A DNA stretch of 64,000 bases from Turnera subulata (GCA_028386065.3 JAKUCV010000926.1:20422-84421), one strand, 5' to 3'; counted from the first letter of the stretch, positions 46,201 through 57,439 are shown. Made by a program: numbers and translations. Notes: a model not told the origin generated them from the sequence alone.

Positions 46201-46891
46201 AGTTTTGGACCGGGATCTAAGTCTGATTACTCTAGGGGATGGTGTAGAAGATAGTTGGTCTTAGAAGGGTGAAGCCCATGACTTATACGGTGTTAAATCA
46301 GGTTATAATTTTGTTTGTTGTTCTATCCATCCTCCTCCTTCTATTCCCAATGTCTGGTTATCTCTTACTCCTCCAAAATTAGAATGTTTTCTATGGATGG
46401 CTCTCATGGATGGTATTGCTACACGAGATGCGTTATCTGGAAGAGGCTTGATTTCCTCCAATGACTCTGTTTGCCCTTGGTGTTCTTCTGACATTGAGAC
46501 GAGGGATCATCTTCTACTTCATTGCCCTTTTTCCTGGTTATTTTCACAAATGATTTGTAGATGGTGGGGTGTTCTTCGGGATTGTCCGTGTTCCTTGGAT
46601 CAGTGGTTTCAACAATGGCCTACTCTTTCTGGAAATTTTAATAACCGTTCCAACTGGATCATCATAGGCATTGCAGCCATTTGGTCCTTGTGGTTGGCCA
46701 GAAACGATTTAATCTTTAATCACAAGAGACCTGCATTAGATTGTTTACTCGACATCTCCCTGGTGGGAGCTACTTGGTGGATCAAATCCTTACAACCTTC
46801 TTTTCCTTATTCCAGCAGCATGGTGATTCAAGACTCTTTTGGCATTAGATCTTGGAAAGGCGTTAATAGGAGGCTTTCTTTCTCTTCCTAA
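43218..46891 (+). pseudogene. LINE 2 ORF2: endonuclease and reverse transcriptase, decayed
   Basis: The ATG at 43218 (MFSFVSWNTRG) starts the endonuclease (CETKLQS, GDFNETLY, LSDHWPI). RT motifs: PGPDGFN (about 44575), FRPITLVNS, IDFCKAFDS, GLKQGDPLSPFLF, LQYADDTLIF. The zinc knuckle CPWCSSDIETRDHLLLHC lies near 46470 and the tail ends at 46891. Breaks: TAG 44454, TGA 44547 (Trp in the other LINE), TGA 45552 (Trp in the other LINE), a one-base loss near 45575, TAG 46262. Otherwise the frame holds over 1200 codons, so decay is recent. It parallels the ORF2 at 17303-21001. Confidence 0.9.
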
Positions 46892-47149
46892 TTTTATTCC
46901 TTTTCCAATTTTATTAGTTTGTTTTTTTTTTCCTTTATTTCTTGCTGTAACCTTTATATACTTGCTCTGTCATCTCCTTGGTGACCATTTTGTGTTGTAA
47001 TGCTTTATTTTCTTTAATAAAGCTCCGATTAGTATAAAAAAAATGTTTAGCATAAAAAAAAACACAATTATTGAGCAGGTCCAATTTGGGATGAGGAATC
47101 ATAACAAATTTACCTATTCAACCCGGCAAACCGACCTGTTAGCAAAAAT

Positions 47150-47554
47150 TAATTGCCAAGTCTCCATAAGATACATAGTACCTATACCTTGCAAATTCCA
47201 GGGTTTGTCAATCAAACATTTGACGGAAAATATTAATCAAAGAAACCTAACTTTGCTCTCAGGGGCGGATCCATGAAATTTAGGTAGGGAGGCCCCAATC
47301 TATACACTTATTGGGCTTTTTTTATTTTTGCTAGACTAAAGCAAAAAATAATTGCTCAATTGCGGAAGCAGGGACGAGCGTGGTGTGTGAACTGGGGGTA
47401 CCATACCATTGAGCTAGCGCGTGATTTGTGAAAATTTACCATAAGTTTACATAAGAATTTTAATCTAGGGCGGGCCTGGGCCCCTGCTTACCCCCCTAAA
47501 TCCGCCTCTGTTTGCTCTTGTATATAATACAAGCTGTAATATCTTTTTCCTTCC

Positions 47555-47591
<37 letters not shown>

Positions 47592-47640
47592 CTGCAATAA
47601 AAACCCCTAGCGGTAGACGTAAAACCTACCTAACCCAAGT
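47150..47640 (+). promoter_or_regulatory. F-box-type promoter and leader separated from its coding region
   Basis: GCAAATTCCAGGGTTTGT (about 47190), GACGGAAAATATTAAT and CTTTGCTCT match the promoter block of the F-box genes at 59975 and 63043. After the MITE at 47260-47510 the block continues with CTTGTATATAATAC, a TA microsatellite at about 47557-47586, and CCCTAGCGGTAGACGTAAAA, which matches the leader at 53830-53850. No F-box ATG follows; the matching coding sequence is at 51490. Confidence 0.75.
47260..47510. mobile_element. hAT MITE (251 bp) with 8-bp target duplication
   Basis: The termini are CAGGGGCGGAT and the inverse of CAGAGGCGGAT (10 of 11 match). TTTGCTCT flanks both sides (47252-47259 and 47511-47518), a perfect 8-bp duplication as made by hAT transposases. 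Non-coding. It sits in the core promoter of an F-box pseudogene. Confidence 0.92.
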
Positions 47641-50600
47641 TATTAGCAAGGACATGGTTTCTTTCTTTCTTTCTTTCTTTTTCTTTTCTGCCAATTATGA
47701 AGTTTTATTCCTCACCCAAGTTGCCTCTTCCATTATTAGGAAAATGAAGCCGGACAAAAAGGAAGAACAAAGGGAAGGAAGTTGTGGAGCCTATCTGTTA
47801 TTCCGCTTTCGTTAGCACCTCTGCTAGGTATATAATAATTTCTTCACCTTCTCCTTTCATGTGTTTATTTTGTTTCCCTTCCAAGTAAATTGGCTGAAGA
47901 TTAGGTTTTCCTAATTTATAAGCCATGAATGCATTTTATTTCCTCATCATAATGCATGGTGATTATAAAAGATAGGGTATGGTGCTGCTCGATTTTCTTC
48001 TGGATTTTGGCCGATGGTACATGCTTGGTAAGATTTTGGCCTATGTACTCATTATGCGAGTTCTTTTAGTAGATTTTTTTACATTGTTAGGGAACTAAGT
48101 TTTGGTTTTTTTTTTTAATGTGGGTTAACTGTCACGACTGATGCTTTTCTCCTGGTCATGCTATCAAGAACACAATGAAAGAAGCTGGAGTTATTTACCA
48201 AATCCAGTCCCGTACTCTTCCCCATAAAAAGGTTTGTAGGTTGTTGTGGCATTTGTGCCCTTTACTTATTGTGCTTTTGTCTCTAACTTTTTACTTTATT
48301 GTGATGATTGAATTTCTTTAGTTCTAACTGCATTGATTTTTCATTTTCCATTTGTATTAAGGAATCACTCGACAATTGACTAGAACAAATTCCCTTTTCA
48401 TAAGTTGTTCTGTAAATTTTGATGACATTCTCTCCTGCCTGTCTTCTGGCCATGGATAAAAGATAGAAAAGGGCAATGCCTCTTCTTTCTAACCCTCACC
48501 TTACTCCTTTATATGTGTAAGGCCTAGCCTAAGATATTTCTGATAGAAAGAGAGGAAGTACGAGCAGAAAGAAAGTCACTCTTCTATTTCCCAGATAATG
48601 CATTATGTGGTGTTGTATATTTGTGCATTATTTTGGCTTGATTGTTTCTAGGAGAATGGTAGCTTTTGTCGATTAATAATTCTCTTACTTGCAGAGTCCT
48701 CATGCACATGCAACAACATAGAAGCCTTCCTAGAAACCAAATCAGCCCTCTCTAATCTTTTGTTCTTCTTAAGTTTTGGTGCATCTATTTTTTTTTTTGT
48801 GTTTGTTTCTGTGTGCTATCAAACCATGCTTTTCTTTTTCAATTATTCAACTATGCTTTATTGTTATGTAGGATTATTGTTTCCAGTATACATGATAAAG
48901 TTAATGTGGCATAAGGCACATGAATTAAATTGAGGAATAGAGAAGACTGCTAAACCGGGTTCTAGAGTTTGCACACAAGTGGCTTGATATCTATTCTTCA
49001 TGAGGATATACCAGACATATCTTTTGCTTTCTTTTGATGTTTATTCTTTTTTGTGATGTTCTTATACGTATCCACTCTTTTACATGTTTAATCAGTTTAT
49101 AAAATACTTATGCATTTCTATTTTGATAATATAAGGAAGATGACATTTTATTTTGGATTTCTAACCTGTACATGTCAATTAACTATATAAAATATTATCC
49201 ATTACTATTCAAAAAGTAATGAGAAAGATGATTTTTTTGGTCAAATGTGAAGGGTGATATCCCTCTAATTAAAGTAGTGTGTATATACGTTTTCGGGTCT
49301 TCCAAGTTGCATATATTTTTCTTAAAGCTAATGAAGCTACGCAAGACTCAAAACTATCAAAAACAGCAAGAAAAAATATTCAAGTTTTGTGTATGTGCCA
49401 TGTGCAGGAAATCAAAGTTTTTGGATGAGTTTAAGGTTCAAAGCATCAACCTATGAAGTTTCTCTTTCATTCTTTCATAATAATTTGACATTCTAATGCA
49501 TGGATTAGCAAGGACATGGTTTCAAGTGATTAAGATCTGTGGAGTATGCTGATTCATTCCCATTCTTTTTGCATATAAGAACAACTGTAAATCCAATTGG
49601 ACCTACACAGGAAACATCAACCTTTTTACATTTAGAGTTGTTCTAAAGAAATACTGTCTAAAGTGTTCAGCTTATTGTTTGCATTGTTTCTCTTTCTCTT
49701 TATTTTATTTCATTGATGTTCTTCGTGATATGGTGTTGCAAAAACAAAAAAATGTGCCCTTGGGAGATCTTGCAGCTTTGGAGTCAGGTATTCTCTCTAC
49801 TCTATTAGTTTGTTCCTATAATTTTCCCCCACTTAAATCTATTAGTTTGTTCTCATAATTTCTCCCCTCTTAAAAGTATTCTCTATTTTCCTTCATAATT
49901 TTAAGGTTGTCTAATTGTAATATATTTTCTTCTCAAAGTGTCATACAACTGAGTTTACAATGTCTATTGCATTGTTTTATTAGTTGTTGGTATCTTGAGA
50001 AATTTGGAATCAACTAATTTTGAGATCATTGCTTACAACTGTTTAATACATTGCTTTTCAATGCTTTTCTGCTACCTTTGGCAAATGGAGGAAAGCATCA
50101 ATAATATCACATTGCTAGAAAGTGTGGGTGTGTGTACTCTTCATATTCCTCATTCGACATGTGTTTCTAGAAAAATATAAAATCATGATGCTTTTGTTAT
50201 AACTTATTTCAATTGAGCAACTAAAATTACTTTTCTACAACAGTTCTATTTATTTTTTTGGTCAAATCCACCAGGAATTTGCTTTCCTACACATTTAACA
50301 TATTTTACATGATTTATGCATTTGCCTCATCAACTTTTTCAAGAGTAAACTGTAAAAGCAACTTGAAAACATGTTGTGTTGCTGTTGATCCAAGTCTTTT
50401 GTTCTTTTCATTATTGAGATTTGGCTCCTGTGTTTTTTAATTGATTCGAGTACTTCCCACAGTTGTATATTATGCTCCAGTGGTGTCTCATGATTCTGCA
50501 AACAAGAAATGCAGGAGGATTTTGGGAGAAGCTTTTGCATTAAACCATAAATTGAGTGAATTTATTACTTACCCCATAAAATTTGTATGTTTGCAATTTA

Positions 50601-51437
50601 CAAGCCTTTTGTGATTGTTGTGTATGTGTTTGTAATTGGTTAAATAATAAGTGTACAGAGCAAAGCTAAGCAGAAGGTGATGCTGGCAGAGAAGCTGGGA
50701 GAGATGCTTTTGTTTGGCTCGAATTCGTAAACTGGTCTGGAAAATGATTAGGCGATGCATCCAAAGAAGAGTTGTAAGATTGCATGTTGAGGTCGTGAAG
50801 GAGAAGCTGAAACCCTAGAAAACCCAAACCAGATGTACAAGTGTTGTGTTCAAGTTTTTTTTTTTTTCCATGCTTTAGTTTAATGCTTTGGTCATTTGTC
50901 TTGGTTGTTCTAGATTTAATTTCATATCAAATTGTTGTACAAGAGATTTAGCATACTACATTGACAGGATAGGATATGCTACTTTCTATAATCTATAATC
51001 TATACCCTATACCAAAAGCCATCTTCATAAAAATTTACTTTGGTAGTATTAGACTAAAAATACCCTTTCGAGTTTTAGAATTGTTTGTTAACTGAATTTG
51101 AGTTAGTGGTCTTTTTTGGAAGTGAGGGCTTGAGAAGCTATTCGTAAAATATTGTAGTGGGCCTGATCTGGTTACACAGCAAACCTTATACATTTTTGTT
51201 ATGTATCTTTTTGATATTAGGAAGCAAGGTTTGGGTGCTCTGATTGCCTTAGGTTACAATGGTCAAATGCTTGGATGTGCAAGCTGGAAAGTGACACGTT
51301 CTATTTCATGTTTCTTAGCATGACTTGCATATTAATTCTCACAAAGTAGAAGAAAGGAGATATCATATTGGACTGAAATTTTATAGTATTTTTCTTACTA
51401 GGTTTCATCCCGCAGCAAAGCGCGGGCAACTCACTAG
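47640..51437 (+). mobile_element. Helitron-like insertion (5' end not resolved)
   Basis: The right end is a canonical Helitron terminus. A hairpin CCCGC..GCGGG (51409-51426) is followed 11 nt later by CTAG at 51437, and the next host base is T. The F-box leader stops near 47635 and resumes right after 51437 (ATTCAAAGGGAG..GCAGCGGCG), so the 3.8 kb between is inserted DNA. I found no clear A-TC start. There is no Rep/helicase ORF. Exon-like bits with splice-type borders (about 48160-48230, 49390-49460, 49740-49790, 50650-50820) may be captured gene fragments; I do not recognise them. Confidence 0.65.
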
Positions 51438-51489
51438 TAGACTCTAATTCAAAGGGAGAGGAGTTGTTGCAGCGGCGCCTCCGTCTCCC

Positions 51490-52812
51490 ATGGCAAAACA
51501 CAAATCCAACGATGATCTTGACGAAAACTTGTTGGTTGAGATTCTGCAACTACTCCCTTGTTTCAAATACGCTGCTCGATGTAAGTTGGTCTCAAAGCGT
51601 TGGTGCTCTTTGATCTCTAGTCCAATATTTCTTCGCCCTTTCAAGGACCGCCTTGAAACCTCCAAAACAAACCAACCAAAACCGTTTGCTCTTATTTTCC
51701 ATGGTGTCCAACGGCACGAGTGGTATAGATATACCCACCACGTAGTAACTTCGAACGACGAAGTACTCCTCCAATCCTCTGCAGGGTTCCAGTTAGAATT
51801 CCTCCCCGGTTTCAAACCTGGCTGCCTTCGAATTGCACCATCATATAAGGATTTACTCTTGTGTCGCCTAAAGGGTGAGAACCCGATAGTGTATTTCCTA
51901 TGCAACCCACTCACCAAGCAATGGGTTGCTCTCCCATCTATCCGCGCGGCAGGATATGTCATGATAGGCTTCATGTGCAATGAGAGCCATTGCAGAGTTG
52001 TGAGAATCCCAGCTGCATCACTAGACCGGGACAAACCATTCTTCACGGCCGTCATATTTTCATCAGAAACACAGACGTGGAGGAAGGTCGAGATCTTTCA
52101 TCCTTACGGTGATGTGTTCCGTTTCTATAGTTAATATAACCCTGACAATCATTACCTAGACACATTTACTTGGAATGGTACTTTTTTCATGTACAACAAA
52201 TGGGATTGTAGTATTATAGCATACAGATTCTGGGAGCCAGAAAAGTGCCATATAATCCCCACCCCCACAAATGAATCGATGATACCAATCACTAGTGTAG
52301 CGTTCGGTGTGCGATGTCACCTGTCGACTTTGAGGTTATTGTAAGTATCTGCTCCTGAAAGGCGGCAAGGCGGTAAGGATCAGTATCGGGCTTACAAGGA
52401 TGGATTCCTGAGAATTTGGGAATTGGAAGACTACAAGAGAGGAGAGTGGAAGTTGAAGCGCATGGCTTATTGGTGGGAAATTTTTCCTATTCTTGGTGAT
52501 GTTGATTGAGATATTCTACTGAAACAAGAACTAAAATCGTTGAAAAGAGCAATGGAGTGTAGCTACTCAGGCGTACATGCTGTAGCTTTGGACCCCAATG
52601 ACGATGACATAGTCTACCTTGCTCGTACATTTCTAGGGAATTGCGAATGTTTTTATTCGTGGAATCTAAGGTCACAAGAGGTTAGAGTAATTGATAGACG
52701 ACCTACAACTCCAAGCAACTTTTATGCCAGATGTGCCTTCCAGATACCATTGACCCAGATTCCTACCATGTCCTGCTTCCTACAGTTTGCCGGCGGCGGC
52801 AAGGATAAGTAA
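51490..52812 (+). pseudogene. F-box gene, full frame with three internal stops
   Basis: The ATG at 51490 (MAKHKSNDDLDENLLVEIL) starts a frame that stays in register to 52812 (440 codons). All family landmarks are present: the F-box (RCKLVSKRWCSLISSPIF), GFQLEFLPGFKPG, FLCNPLTKQWVALP, FSSETQTWRKVEIFHPYG, IIAYRFWEPEKCHII, LRIWELEDYKRGEW, AVALDPNDDDIVYLAR, WNLRSQEVRVID. It is stopped by TAA at 52132, TAA at 52342 (Gln in gene 1) and TGA at 52507. The extreme C-terminus differs from gene 1. Its promoter is 3.8 kb away behind the Helitron-like insert. Closest to gene 1. Confidence 0.9.
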
Positions 52813-53780
52813 TCCTCCCTACTTGCTTTCAATTTGTTTCTTTGCTTTTGTCAATAATAAAACTTGGGTTGAAGTATATATTGCACAGTTCTCCTCATGG
52901 AATCGTTCATATTGGACAGCCCACATAGCTTGCCAACTGCATATGTAAGTGAATGTACGTAGATATTGTTCACTGCGATATTCATTAACTAGTCGGTTAA
53001 TTCTTTACTAGCAGGATGTTTGGTTCGATGTAATCAATATAATGGAACATAAATAAGTTCGTTTCTGATGTTCGACAAAAAAAAAAAAGTTCGTTTCTGA
53101 TGGATTTGTACACCTTTACATCAGCCAAGGGAGGAGATCTATGCCTGTAACATTCAAGGCAAGGCCAATGTCATCAGTTGTTATTTTTTTAGCTAGATAT
53201 CAATCCTTATGTCATAATCTCTATACTAATCTACTAATGTGGGGTTTGTTCCAGGGGGGGGGGGGGGGGGGGCGGAAAACTATGCTTATCTTTGTGGCTT
53301 ATTGCATTGAAAAAATACGAGCAAACTTTTCTTTAACTGCTTTGGCCTAATCCAATATGAGCAACATTATGTCGAAATTTGAAATCAGAAGTTTGATCCT
53401 GGCATGGCAATGTATATTTGCGTTTTCCTCCTAGTTTCTTGCACAATGCACGGCCCAACTATTTACGATCGGACACTGTCTGGTCATTATGGGTTGCTTA
53501 AGGTTTTTTTTTTTTTGTTTTGTACTAGGGAAGCTCTTTATAGTTCGAGCCAACCACTGTTATGTTAATCAAACCGTAAGCCATCCTGTGGTTTTATTTC
53601 GATACGATAAAAATAAAAATAAGTGACTTCAAACGCTTACCAACAAAAAATTAGGAATTGATATATGGGTTATAACCATATATGTGGCCTTTCCACACCA
53701 AAATTTTGACTTACAGCCTTATTGTTTTCCCGTGTGTTGGACTATATAATAACCGCTTGGAGCCAATTATTATGGTTACC
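52813..53780. other. Intergenic, includes a 19-base G run
   Basis: No gene. A homopolymer of 19 G lies at 53254-53272. AT-rich elsewhere, with poly-A and poly-T runs typical of retroposon debris. Confidence 0.6.
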
Positions 53781-53799
53781 TAACCGATTACAGGCTTTG

Positions 53800-53850
53800 C
53801 TCTTATAAATATATAAGGTGCCCGCAGAAAACCTAGCGGGGGACGTAAAC
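53800..53850 (+). promoter_or_regulatory. Core promoter of F-box gene 3
   Basis: CTTTGCTCTTATAAATATATAAGG (TATA at 53804-53816), then AAACCTAGCGGGGGACGTAAA, the same core and leader as at 47519-47630, 59850-59900 and 62935-62985. The TATA box is about 95 bp before the ATG at 53907. Confidence 0.65.
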
Positions 53851-53906
53851 CAACCAAATCACATAATCTGATTCAAGGAGATTCTGCAGCGGCGCGTCCT
53901 TCTGCT

Positions 53907-55250
53907 ATGGCAAAGCGCAACTCTAGAGGTGGACCTTCCATTGACGATCTTGATGACCAGTTGTTGATTGAGATTCTGCAACAACTCCCCTCCTTCAAGC
54001 GCGCTGCTCACTGTAAGTTAGTCTCCAAGCGTTGGTGCTCTTTAATCTCCAGTCCCTTATTTCTAAGATCCTTCAAGGACCGCCTTGAAACCTTGAACCC
54101 GGATCAACAAAAACTCTTTGCAATTATTCTTAATTGTACTAACGAGAGGAAGAAGTCTAAAAACACACACCACATAGTAACTCGCAGTCAAGAAATACTC
54201 CAATCTTCTGGGTTCAAGTTAGATTTTCTTCCTGGCTTCAGGACAGGGCACCTCTGCATTGCAGCCTCCTATAAGGACTTGCTCTTGTGTTACTTAAAGG
54301 ATGCGAAGCCAAGAGTGTACTACCTTTGCAACCCACTCACTAAGCATTGGGTTGCTCTCCCACCTATCGCGGCCAAATTTAAGCGCAGTCGTTATGTATC
54401 TACTTACAGGGTGGGTTTCACTTGCCATGAGAATCAATGCACAGTGGTGCAAGTAAGAGAAGGCAAAGAACAAACTCTCATAGCTGATATATTTTCATCA
54501 GAAACAAACCAATGGAGGAAGGTGGAGGTCTTACATCCTGATTGGAGTTTCTCGGGCTTAGATTTTCTTACCAATCATTACCAGGGTGCATTTTGTTTGG
54601 AGGGTACTTTATTTATGTGCAACTATATCGATAGGAAAATTGTAGCTTACAGATTCTCAGAGCCAACAGCAGCAGAATGCCATACAATTCGCCTCCCACA
54701 CTATGAAGGGTATTTAGAAGGATTTTCAGAAGGGTTTTCAGAGATGTTTAAGATAGCATTCGGGGCAAGTAGTGAAGGGTATTTGAGGATAATGATGATT
54801 TCTAGCTCTGAATATTCTTTTGATGATAACAACTGTTTCTTGGGAGTTTGGGAATTGGAAGACTATGATAGAGGACAGTGGAGCTTGAAGGGCTTGACTT
54901 ATTACAGGGAGATTGTTCCATGCCGTGGCGATGTTAAAGCTGAGGAGCTTCTGCGTTCTATGGAGAATGCCTCCAAAGAACCGTTACTAGATGCTGTAGC
55001 ATTGGATCCCAATGATGATGACATAGTCTACTTTGCTCATGTAGAATCGGAGGATGATCCTGATGATATGAAAAATCGACTGTACTCTACTCATCGATCT
55101 CTGTACTCGTGTAACTTAAATTCAAAAGAAATCAAGACAGTTGATGCTATTGATCATGTTGGAGGAGAAGAATTCTTTGTCCAAGGTGCCTTCCAGATAA
55201 CACTGAGTCCTGTCCCTACACTTGTTCCAACATTCACTCAACAAGTTTGA
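53907..55250 (+). CDS. F-box protein with FBA-like region (gene 3, 447 aa)
   Basis: Intronless; ATG at 53907 (MAKRNSRGGPSIDDLDDQLL). F-box at residues about 11-50 (LIEILQQLPSFKRAAHCKLV, SKRWCSLISSPLF). FBA landmarks: THHIVTRSQEILQSSGFKLD, FLPGFRTGHLCIAASYKDLL, LCYLKDAKPRVYYLCNPLTK, FSSETNQWRKVEVLHPD, IVAYRFSEPTAAECHTI, SSEGYLRIMMISSS, VWELEDYDRGQWSLKGLTYY, DAVALDPNDDDIVYFAHVE, LYSCNLNSKEIKTVD, end FTQQV. No damage seen. Its final third is nearly repeated at 56760-57198, showing a local duplication. Expected role: SCF adaptor; substrate unknown. Confidence 0.92.
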   Translation: MAKRNSRGGPSIDDLDDQLLIEILQQLPSFKRAAHCKLVSKRWCSLISSPLFLRSFKDRLETLNPDQQKLFAIILNCTNERKKSKNTHHIVTRSQEILQSSGFKLDFLPGFRTGHLCIAASYKDLLLCYLKDAKPRVYYLCNPLTKHWVALPPIAAKFKRSRYVSTYRVGFTCHENQCTVVQVREGKEQTLIADIFSSETNQWRKVEVLHPDWSFSGLDFLTNHYQGAFCLEGTLFMCNYIDRKIVAYRFSEPTAAECHTIRLPHYEGYLEGFSEGFSEMFKIAFGASSEGYLRIMMISSSEYSFDDNNCFLGVWELEDYDRGQWSLKGLTYYREIVPCRGDVKAEELLRSMENASKEPLLDAVALDPNDDDIVYFAHVESEDDPDDMKNRLYSTHRSLYSCNLNSKEIKTVDAIDHVGGEEFFVQGAFQITLSPVPTLVPTFTQQV

Positions 55251-55399
55251 GTTTGTGGTTCAGTTTTCTAAGATTGAAGCCAATCGAAGACACTTTGGTT
55301 ATATATTTTTTTTTTTAGCTCAATTCAGTTTCTGTATGTTCTTTTTTTTAAAATTTGTCTGACATGGAAAAGAATATAATATGTAACTTTCGTTTTTTT

Positions 55400-55542
55400 T
55401 TTTTTATAAGAGATATAGCTTTCGTCTTTAAGCTCTGTTTATGGCTCTCTCATTTTAATTCCATTAGCCTCAATATCAGGCCATGTCCCTTATTTGTCCT
55501 TCTTTGAAACCACTTATGCAGATCAACCACTACCCTTTGCCC
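55400..55542 (+). pseudogene. F-box gene scrap upstream of a Copia LTR
   Basis: CCCTTATTTGTCCTTC, TTTGAAACCACTTATGCAG and ATCAACCACTACCCTTTGCC correspond to the F-box coding stretch SLISSPLF..LET..ADQPKPFA, with many changes. The same scrap with the same flank occurs at 57440-57530, so both copies derive from one duplicated ancestor. Cut at 55543 by the LTR. Confidence 0.55.
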
Positions 55543-56760
55543 TGTTAAATATCCAACACCAATTGGATTTTATTGGTTGTTACCTAATCTAGTGGAGATT
55601 GGGTGGATTAGTTTTCCACTTAATTATCTAGTTTAGATTTTAATTATCTTTGTTAGTTATCTTAGATTAGGTTTTAGTTATCTTTATTTAATTTTCAAGT
55701 TTACAGGATATTGTTAGTTTCCTACTTTCTAGCTTAAGTGGTTATTTCTGTAACCTATATATAGGCATTGTCTTCTAATGGAAAATGTATCCAAGCATTC
55801 AAATTTTTCTCTGAGTGTCGAGGGTGTATTCTCTTTATCCTTCCTTGTTAGTTTAGTGAAGTTTTTCTATCTTTCCCAATTCGGGTTCTGCGCAACGTGC
55901 CTGTGCAAGTTAGTCTTGCTTAGTGTCAGCACAGTCTGCCTGTGCAACAGGGTTGGTTGTGTGAAAGGTTCGTGCTTTGTACTGCGCATAGTTCAACAAT
56001 CTGGTAGCGGAGTAGGTTCTCCTTCGGGAAATCACGTAGAGGTGTTGTGTGAGAATCTTTTGTCGATACAATGACCGACCTACAAGTTATCGACGCTATG
56101 GAGAAGCTCAACAACAACAATTACAGTACGTGGTCAACCTGCATGATGTCCTACTTGCAAGGACAAGACCTATGGGAAGTGGTCAATGGTTCCGAGGTAG
56201 CACAACCGGGAGATGCAAACGGAGGGTTGCGGAAGTGGAAGATTAAAGTGGGAAAGGCAACGTTCGCTTTGAAGACAACAATAGGAAAGGAAATGCTACA
56301 ATGCATACAGAAAGCTGAAACTCCGAAAGAAGCTTGGGATACACTTATTCTCTAAAAAGAATGATAAGAAGCTTCAACTTTTAGAGAACGAGTTGTTGTC
56401 AGTGACACAAGGCAACATGACAGTAGCACAATACTTTCACAAAGTGATGTTCTTGTGCCGTGAGATTTCGGAATTGGATCTAGAAGAATCTATTGGCAAT
56501 TCCAGGAAGAAGAGAATTCTTATCCATGGTTTAAGGCAAGAATTTAGAAACTTTATTGCTGCTGTACAAGGTTGGCCAACACAGCCAACACTTGAGGAAT
56601 TCGAGAATTTGCTAGCCAGTCAAGAAGACTTAGCTAAGCAAATGGGAGGAGTCTCACTGAAGAATGAAGAAGAGACACTCTATGCAAAGAAGAGCAAGTG
56701 GAATTCCAAGCAGCGTGAAGGTGATGGATCCAAGAAGAATGTTGACCAGTTTAAAGGTCA
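55543..56760 (+). mobile_element. Ty1/Copia 5' part: LTR, PBS and gag
   Basis: The LTR 55543-55998 (TGTTAAATATCCAAC..AGTTCAACA, 456 bp) has a TATA signal CTATATATAGG near 55757. The PBS-like TGGTAGCGGAGTAGG follows at 56002. Gag starts at 56071. The element ends abruptly at about 56760, where F-box sequence begins; pol and the 3' LTR are absent. Confidence 0.8.
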
Positions 56761-56830
56761 CCATTCTTTTGATGATAACCGCTGTTTCTTGGGAGTTTGG
56801 GAATTGGAAGACTATGATAGAGGACAGTAG
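56071..56830 (+). pseudogene. Copia gag (UBN2-type) running in frame into an F-box fragment
   Basis: The ATG at 56071 (MTDLQVIDAMEKLNNNNYST) gives the typical Copia gag start (WSTCMMSYLQGQDLWEVV). A shift near 56348 is followed by the UBN2-like region (KLQLLENELLSVTQGNMTVA, HGLRQEFRNFIAAVQGWP, FENLLASQED). At 56760 the open frame passes without a stop into HSFDDNRCFLGVWELEDYDR of the F-box family, ending at TAG 56828. A chance or recombination fusion; the frameshift argues against a functional protein. Confidence 0.8.
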
Positions 56831-57198
56831 AGCTTGAAGGGCATGACTTATTGGAGCGAAATTGTTCCATGCCGTGGCGATGTTAAAGCTGAGGAGCTTC
56901 TGCATAAAATGGAGAATGCCTCGAAAGAACCGTTACAAGATGCTGTAGCATTGGATCCCAATGATGATGACATAGTCTACTTTGCTCATGTAGAATCGGA
57001 GGATGATCCTGATGATAGGAAAAATCAACTGTACTCTACTCATCGATCTCTGTACTCATGTAACTTACAGACAAAAGAAATCAAGACAGTTGATGCTACT
57101 GATCATGTTGGAGAAGAAGAATTCTTTGTCCAGGGTGCCTTCTAGATAACATTGGGTCTTGTTCCTACAACAGTTCCAACGTTCACTCAACAAGTTTA
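56760..57198 (+). pseudogene. F-box gene 3' third, copy of the gene 3 end
   Basis: Nearly the same as 54811-55250 of gene 3: SFDDNRCFLGVWELEDYDRG, then ENASKEPLQDAVALDPNDDD and IVYFAHVESEDDPDD, ending FTQQV at 57198. Two stops: TAG at 56828 in place of the Trp of GQWSLKG, and TAG at 57143 in place of the Gln of AFQITL. The F-box and two thirds of the gene are missing. Confidence 0.88.
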
Positions 57199-57439
57199 AG
57201 TTTGTGGTTCTGCTTTCTAACATTGAAGCCAATCGACATATTTTTTTTTTCACTTAATTCAGATTCTGTATGTCTCTTTTTTAAATTTGTCTGACATGGA
57301 AAGAATGTAATATGTAGCTTTCGTCTTTAAGCTCTATATGACATAAAGCTTTTCCGATAAAAGAACCAATCCACTCACTTGCAAGAGCAGTCGGTTTATA
57401 GCTCTCTCATTTTAACATTAGCCTCAATATCAGGCCAGT

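Larger units (their letters stand above)
31322..47043 (+). mobile_element. LINE 2 (plus strand), 5'-truncated, with nested Gypsy element
   Basis: LINE sequence runs 31322-31745 (ORF1 middle), is interrupted by the Gypsy element at 31746-42477, and resumes at 42483 in the same reading frame (after removal of one CTTTT copy, DASF continues into DIVSSP). ORF1 then ends by 43174, ORF2 is 43218-46891, and the 3' UTR ends TTTAATAAAGCTCCGATTAG plus an A-run at about 47043. The RRM half of ORF1 is missing. Confidence 0.85.

Noticed and set aside
47640..51437. Named captured genes inside the Helitron-like insert
   Set aside because: Several exon-like stretches exist, but none could be matched to a protein family with confidence.
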